Shown here: one piece after another, positions 59,249 through 64,000 of the stretch
Numbering within the stretch: the stretch's first letter is position 1
Layout of the letters: each line of letters starts with the position of its first letter
Origin: Toxonevra muliebris
Taxonomy: Eukaryota; Arthropoda; Insecta; Diptera; Pallopteridae
Assembly (NCBI GenBank): GCA_963691655.1
Contig: OY829328.1
Coordinates: 72,854,400 to 72,918,399, forward strand
Reading direction: 5' to 3'
Length of the DNA: 64,000 bases
Translations under genes and position numbers: made by a program
Notes under the pieces: model-generated
Databases searched by the model: none
Seen by the model: only the letters and a program-made list of their open reading frames with translations
Told to the model about the DNA's origin: nothing

Positions 59249-59543
59249 CAGTGTGGCCAACTTTTATTTTCAAAATCCTCTAAAATGAAGAATAAAACGC
59301 GTATTTTCTTAAAAAAAAGCGTTAAATTTTGTTCCTTATAAAAGTGCGAGAAAACTCTATACATTTAAACTTTTTCACTAATACAGGCAAACATCTGATA
59401 CTTCTAGTCAATGAAATTTTCTTCGATTTTTCGAAGATATTTTAAATTGAAAAAACGAGCTGAGCGCCAAATCACTTTTTTCCGCGTTTTAATTTTCAAA
59501 AAACACTGAAATCAGCGGGAAAATGGCTGAGTTGGCCACACTG
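59249..59543. mobile_element. hAT-like MITE, 295 bp, with E2F-like motifs
   Basis: Perfect 14-bp inverted ends CAGTGTGGCCAACT, flanked by an 8-bp duplication with one mismatch (CCAATAAT at 59241-59248, CCAATAAC at 59544-59551). Inside are GCGCCAAA (59464-59471) and GCGGGAAAA (59515-59523), both E2F-like. Confidence 0.75.
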
Positions 59544-59665
59544 CCAATAACATATGGCAGCATATTATGCAAAGTACTTGAATTGGCAAGCAAAAAAGTT
59601 TTATCTTATATAAAAGTAATTATAGTGAGTAAATTCTATTAATTAGTTATTTAAAACTTGTGAAA

Positions 59666-59815
59666 ATGTTACGAAATTCAACAATAAAAAGAAAAAGCAG
59701 GGAAATTTTTAACTTGCTCACTACGCCTGCTAACCAAGCGCTGCCAGCGCTGGCTACTGCATCACAAGCTATAACCGAGCGTGTTCCCACCAGCTATGGA
59801 TTCAATAAATTATGA
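59666..59815 (+). CDS. Small unrecognised ORF, 49 codons
   Basis: Starts MLRNSTIKRKSREIFNLL after AAAA and continues with an alanine/threonine-rich part to a TGA. The composition is less AT-driven than its surroundings (GCGCTGCCAGCGCTGGC is GC-rich). It could be a first exon or a relic. No homologue is recognised. Confidence 0.2.
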   Translation: MLRNSTIKRKSREIFNLLTTPANQALPALATASQAITERVPTSYGFNKL

Positions 59816-60379
59816 AGAATTATGAGGATGAAATAGAAATTATCCTCAATAAAAATTTAACATGGATTCAGTAACAAAAGTGAAAGCGGGTTGGTGAAAA
59901 AGGTTCAGTAACGACTGCGCTCAAAACTTTTGCTGGACCGGTTCTTATAAGAAGAAATCTGTCAGAGCAATGTCTACTACAACCGCGTTTTTACAATTGA
60001 TGTTTTGGAATCGAAGTATAGGAGCTGCACCATTTTTTTCCTCCCAAACAAGCCCAAAACTGCTTTCAAAAAAAGAGGTATATATATAAAAAAAAAAACC
60101 AAAAATTTGTGTAAATCGGTATGTAATTCGTTGCTGTCATTACTGTTACTGATGTTGTTGGTAAGAGGAGATTTGGTTTATTTGTTTTTTACTTGTTTGG
60201 CTTAAGAAAAGCTTTTAATTTTGTTGTTTTTACTCTTAGAGTTGCCATCCATGAAGAAGTCCTGTGTAGGAAAATTTGTATTTTCTATTTTTTGGGTTTT
60301 TGACTGTGCCGAACTTTGACACACTAACCATTACGCTACGTCTTCTTAATATTCAGGTATTGGCAATTATGCCAAACTA

Positions 60380-61030
60380 TAAACTTAAAATATCTAAAAG
60401 GTAGGGCTATTAAAGATTTTAGATCCTTATATGGTCGTCTTCATATGATATTAGTCCACTTTTGATCTGATTTTTGGTTCAAGTTTTGGTTTAATTAAAG
60501 AGATGACTTACGACCTGGGGCCGAATCATCTGATCCGTGAACGTAGTACGCGTCACGTAATTTTGTACTAAAATACATGCAAAATACTCACTTTTCCATG
60601 ACACCTTCACGGATCAGACGATTCGACCTCTGAGTTTTGATCTGAGATTTTGCGTAAATTCTGGTTTATTTTTTGCCTGAATTTTGCTTTTATTTTTGGG
60701 CTGCTGTTATCTAAGTTTTAGTCTGAATATTGGGTTAATTTTTGGTCTGAATTTTGACCCGAATTTGCTCCGAATTCGAATTTTGGTTTGAATTACGGTG
60801 TGGTTTTTAATCTGAATTTTGTGAGTTTTTTTTTTTTTTTGCTTTTGATCCGAGTTTTATTTTAATATCAAGATGATTTTCGGTATAATTTTTGATCCGA
60901 AATTAGGCTGAGTTTTGCTCTGTTTCTGGTCTGCATTTGGTTTAAATTTTGATCTGCTTTTGAGATGAACTTTTGAGTGAATTTTGGTGTGAATTTTGCT
61001 CAGATTATTGGACTGGATTTTGGTCTGACA
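60380..61030. repeat. Degenerate short-repeat tract, complementary orientation (left part)
   Basis: Variants of TTTTGGTCTGAATTT, the reverse complement of the motif at 32740-33860, in irregular tandem, interrupted by an inverted-repeat element at 60517-60630. Confidence 0.65.
60517..60630. mobile_element. Short inverted-repeat element, about 114 bp
   Basis: The ends GGCCGAATCATCTGATCC and, read inward from the right, GGTCGAATCGTCTGATCC match at 16 of 18 positions and continue with GTGAA. It sits inside the short-repeat tract. I found no convincing target duplication. Confidence 0.6.
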
Positions 61031-62760
61031 ATAATCCTATAAATTTGAAACATCAGTCCACCTCAAATCCAAATTTTAGATCCTCCACCGCTGCTGTCGT
61101 TACAGGTGACTAGAAAACTCGGCTTGAAGATTGGGAGTATTGTCGAGCACTTTCTCTGGGAACAAGAAGAGTTAGCATGACTCTCGTAAAATCATCATCT
61201 AAGTGAAGTTATCAATTTTTAAAGCAAACTCAACGTTAACTTAAAATTAAACGAATTGTAATATCAAAATGGAGACCAATCTAATATATTTTTTTACGCT
61301 GTAAATTCGGCCGGTTGTAATGCCATAAAAAGTAAAGTTAAAATCATTTCCTCTACTAAAAATTCTCATTAAATTCATGCTAAGAAAGATTACAGCCCCG
61401 CATAATTTTACAAATTCACGAAAAACTTCACAATAATACGTGTAATTACCGATAAACTTGCAACTAATCCAAAAAAAAGCTACTACCTACCTACAGGCTA
61501 CAATACTAATTAAACGCAATTTTACACAATAGAAAAACAAATGCTGCCTGCTATGCAACCCGCACGTTCCGTACGTGCAACCCCTTTCGATATAATTATC
61601 CTGACTAGGACTCTGACGAATGTACACACATACATACATAAATAATCGTCTCAGTACAAAGACCTTAAGAGCCACTTAAGAGCAAGTCCTTTTCTTCTTC
61701 TTCTCTACTCATATTTTACTAACAATTTTCAAGTGTTTACACAGCAAATTTCAACCCATTTTCTTTTCTTTAGCGTTACTACTTTTTTTTTTTGTATACA
61801 AAATAACAAAAAAAAAGTGTATATATTTTTGAAAATTAAGTAAAAGGATCACGATCCTCTGAGAGTATCCTTTTTCATTTCTTCTCTTCTTTTTTTTTAT
61901 AAAAGGTTTATTGTTGAGGGTTGACTTCACCCAGTTTTTATTGTATGAATGTATTTGTCCACGCTACTGTGTGTGTGTAAATAGAGGTGCTATAAAATAT
62001 TTTGTAGAAAAAAAGGACGAAACATTTTTTTATATTTTCACAAAAAAAAAAAAAAAAACAACAACAAATAAAAAATATTCTGAGGGTGTGTCTCATAAAC
62101 TAAATTGTGGTATGTTCTTTTGTCACTTTCTATTTCTTGGTTATCGCTCATGAAGATCATCATTACGTTTGTATGTGTATGTGGTATATTGTTTCTTTTG
62201 TCGATCGGAAGTGCTGAGCTGAGAAGTTGTTGATTTTGCTGGCAGTAGCGTAGACTTTGTCGTCGACCCCATCAGGGTGAATTCATAGTTTTTTTTATAG
62301 AAGATTTAATTGCAATCTTTTTTAATTTCATTACACATATTTTTTATACATTTTGTGTATTATTTTTCTTTCTTTTTTTTGTCGACTAAATGCCTTATTT
62401 AACTGTGACCCTCAGTTTTTTACCAAAAAAAAAAAAAAAAAAAATAGCTTCCCTTTTTCAAGAGTTTTAATTTATATTTTTTTTTAGCAATTTTCTAAAC
62501 AAATTTTATTGCTTTTTCGTAGCAATTAAATTTTTTATGATTTTGCACAAATATAAAGTTTACATAGTTTTTACAAGAAGTTTACAAAGCATTAAAATTG
62601 TTAAATGGTTTTCAAAAATTGTTTGCTAAGTTTAACGTATTTTGTTCTTTTATTATCATTTCTATTTCAAATGTTTTTTTTTTTTTAATAATAAATCAAC
62701 AATTATAAAAACATAGATACGAAATTTTTCCTCGAAAAATCTTGGATCATAGCAAATTAT
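61031..62760. other. No recognised feature
   Basis: AT-rich DNA with long homopolymers (for example 62041-62060 and 62425-62445) and a small hairpin AAAAGGAT/ATCCTTTT near 61844-61876. Confidence 0.35.
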
Positions 62761-62869
62761 AAATTTTTTTAGAAGATCCGTGAAAGAAACCGATATTCAA
62801 TAAAAATGAAGGGTCCAAAAATCTGGGAGCATGAACACTTCTGGGTATTCATAAATTTATAGATACCTT

Positions 62870-63500
62870 GTTTTTGAGCTTGATAATGGTTTTTCTTCTG
62901 GTTTTGAAGCTGGCTTATTTGTTTCATATTTGGTCCGATTTCTTGTTTGTATCTTGGTATGATATCAGACCTGAATTTTGGTTTAATATCAGACCTGAAT
63001 TTTAGTTTGAATTCGAACTCCTGCATTTGGTCTGTGTATAGTTTAATTTTTGGTCTGAATTTCGGTAGTAGATTGGTCTCTTTTTAGTCTAAATTTTCGT
63101 CAGAGTCTTGGTCTGAGATTTGCCCTATAATTGGCATTTTTCTGGACAGAATTTTTGTCTGAATTGAATTTGAATTCTCCTTTCCTTTTAATCTGAGTTT
63201 GGCTCTGTAATTGGCCTCCTTTTTACCAGAGTTTTTATCTTTTACTTTTTTACTGATTTCTAGTTTGCTTTTGATCTGAGTTTTGGCTTTCTTTTGGTCT
63301 GATTTCTGTATTGAATTGTAGTAGAATTTTCGACATGAATTTGATCTGAATTTAGATTTTGGATCAGATTGATTTAGGTCTGAATTTGATCTGATTTTCA
63401 CCGAGTTTCGGTCTGAACTTAATTTTATTTTTGACCTGAATTTTCGTTTATTTTTGGTCTGAATTAAATCTAAATTTTAGGCTGCTTTTGAGTATACTTT
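62870..63500. repeat. Degenerate short-repeat tract, complementary orientation (right part)
   Basis: Same GGTCTGAATTTT-type motif as at 60380-61030. Minus-strand frames here (62769-63026, 63084-63401), rich in K, S, Q and N, are products of the repeat. Confidence 0.65.
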
Positions 63501-63549
63501 AATCAGATTATTGGGCTGCATATTCCAAGAAGATCAATAAGTGAAATCT

Positions 63550-64000
63550 ATATTAAATTAAAATTGGGATGCCCGAAATCGCCGAGTCTAGAGCATCCGC
63601 CTCTTGAGTTATCTCCTCTAATATTGAGTCCGCACATAGATTCACTGCTTGATCATCCACTATTTTTTATGCTAGTCATTTCTTTTTTGACATAACACTG
63701 ATGGCAGGAATTATAAATGGAGTCAAAAATGTACCAAAAATTGATTTTGGAAATCTTGCATAGATACTTTAGAACTTCAGTTCTACGATGTTGGACTCTA
63801 CCGACTAAAACCACTTACTTCGCTTCTGATCTCCCTGCGGGACCACCTCTAGGTATTACTTCGCGGGGCCGTATTGTATTGTATATTTAGAGCGGTTTTT
63901 GCCGTTGTCCCACGGCCTGCAAGATCTATTGTACGCCCCTCTTCTCTATCTAAACTTAACTGCCAGAATGCCAGTTAATATACGCAAACTATTTTTGTTA
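63550..64000 (-). other. Possible non-LTR 3' region at the right edge
   Basis: More GC-rich than its surroundings. The minus strand contains GGTGGTCCCGCAGGGAGA and GTGGTTTTAGTCGGTAGAG, which resemble 3' ends of insect non-LTR elements, but no coding frame is legible. Confidence 0.2.

Noticed and set aside
1..64000. CRISPR arrays, operons, bacterial-type systems
   Set aside because: The regular repeats are kilobase-scale gene units or transposons. Introns, polyadenylation-like signals and insect gene families show this is eukaryotic nuclear DNA.

Overview
The window is AT-rich, intron-bearing insect DNA full of degenerate transposons. The one gene I can name with confidence, dacapo (dap), and a rosa-type DD41D mariner (a lineage first described from a Ceratitis fruit fly) point to a higher dipteran, plausibly a tephritid. 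The family assignment is inference.

Region 1 (1-31,200) is an array of 6.92-kb direct repeats. Each repeat carries a three-exon F-box/leucine-rich-repeat gene on the minus strand. There are three essentially identical genes (6868-8479, 13790-15401, 20711-22322), a first exon at the left edge belonging to a gene outside the window (38-68), and a diverged but intact paralogue (27786-30708). The coding exons, splice sites and, in the three young copies, a TATA/initiator pair are conserved. Each unit also carries a piggyBac-like MITE, a hAT-like MITE, a nested hairpin and a retrotransposon endonuclease fragment. Unit A alone has a PIF/Harbinger insertion. Unit B looks like a recombinant between C-like and A-like units. 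Between the young array and the old paralogue lie a fossil Transib/RAG1-like transposase, a deleted DD34D mariner nested in it, and a Harbinger transposase remnant. A broken rosa-like element sits in intron 1 of the old paralogue.

Region 2 (31,200-42,500) is gene-poor. It holds the 3' end of a non-LTR retrotransposon with an internal tandem duplication, a degenerate CAGACCAAAATT-type repeat tract, a Harbinger-type MITE, two remnants of a Myb/SANT-like Harbinger accessory gene, and two hAT-type MITEs with 8-bp target duplications.

Region 3 (42,553-56,250) is dacapo on the minus strand: three coding exons, 264 codons, with a 64-bp first intron and a 12.7-kb second intron. The large intron hosts an intact retrotransposon-type ORF1 (PHD finger protein) in the same orientation, a family of hairpin repeats, a long TA microsatellite and a cluster of four CACGTG E-boxes. 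An E2F-type site lies about 300 bp upstream of the start codon.

Region 4 (56,250-64,000) is upstream flanking DNA with a reverse-transcriptase scrap, a hAT-type MITE carrying E2F-like motifs, a short inverted-repeat element, and two further tracts of the dispersed repeat in the opposite orientation to the one in region 2. No tRNA, rRNA or CRISPR array was seen.
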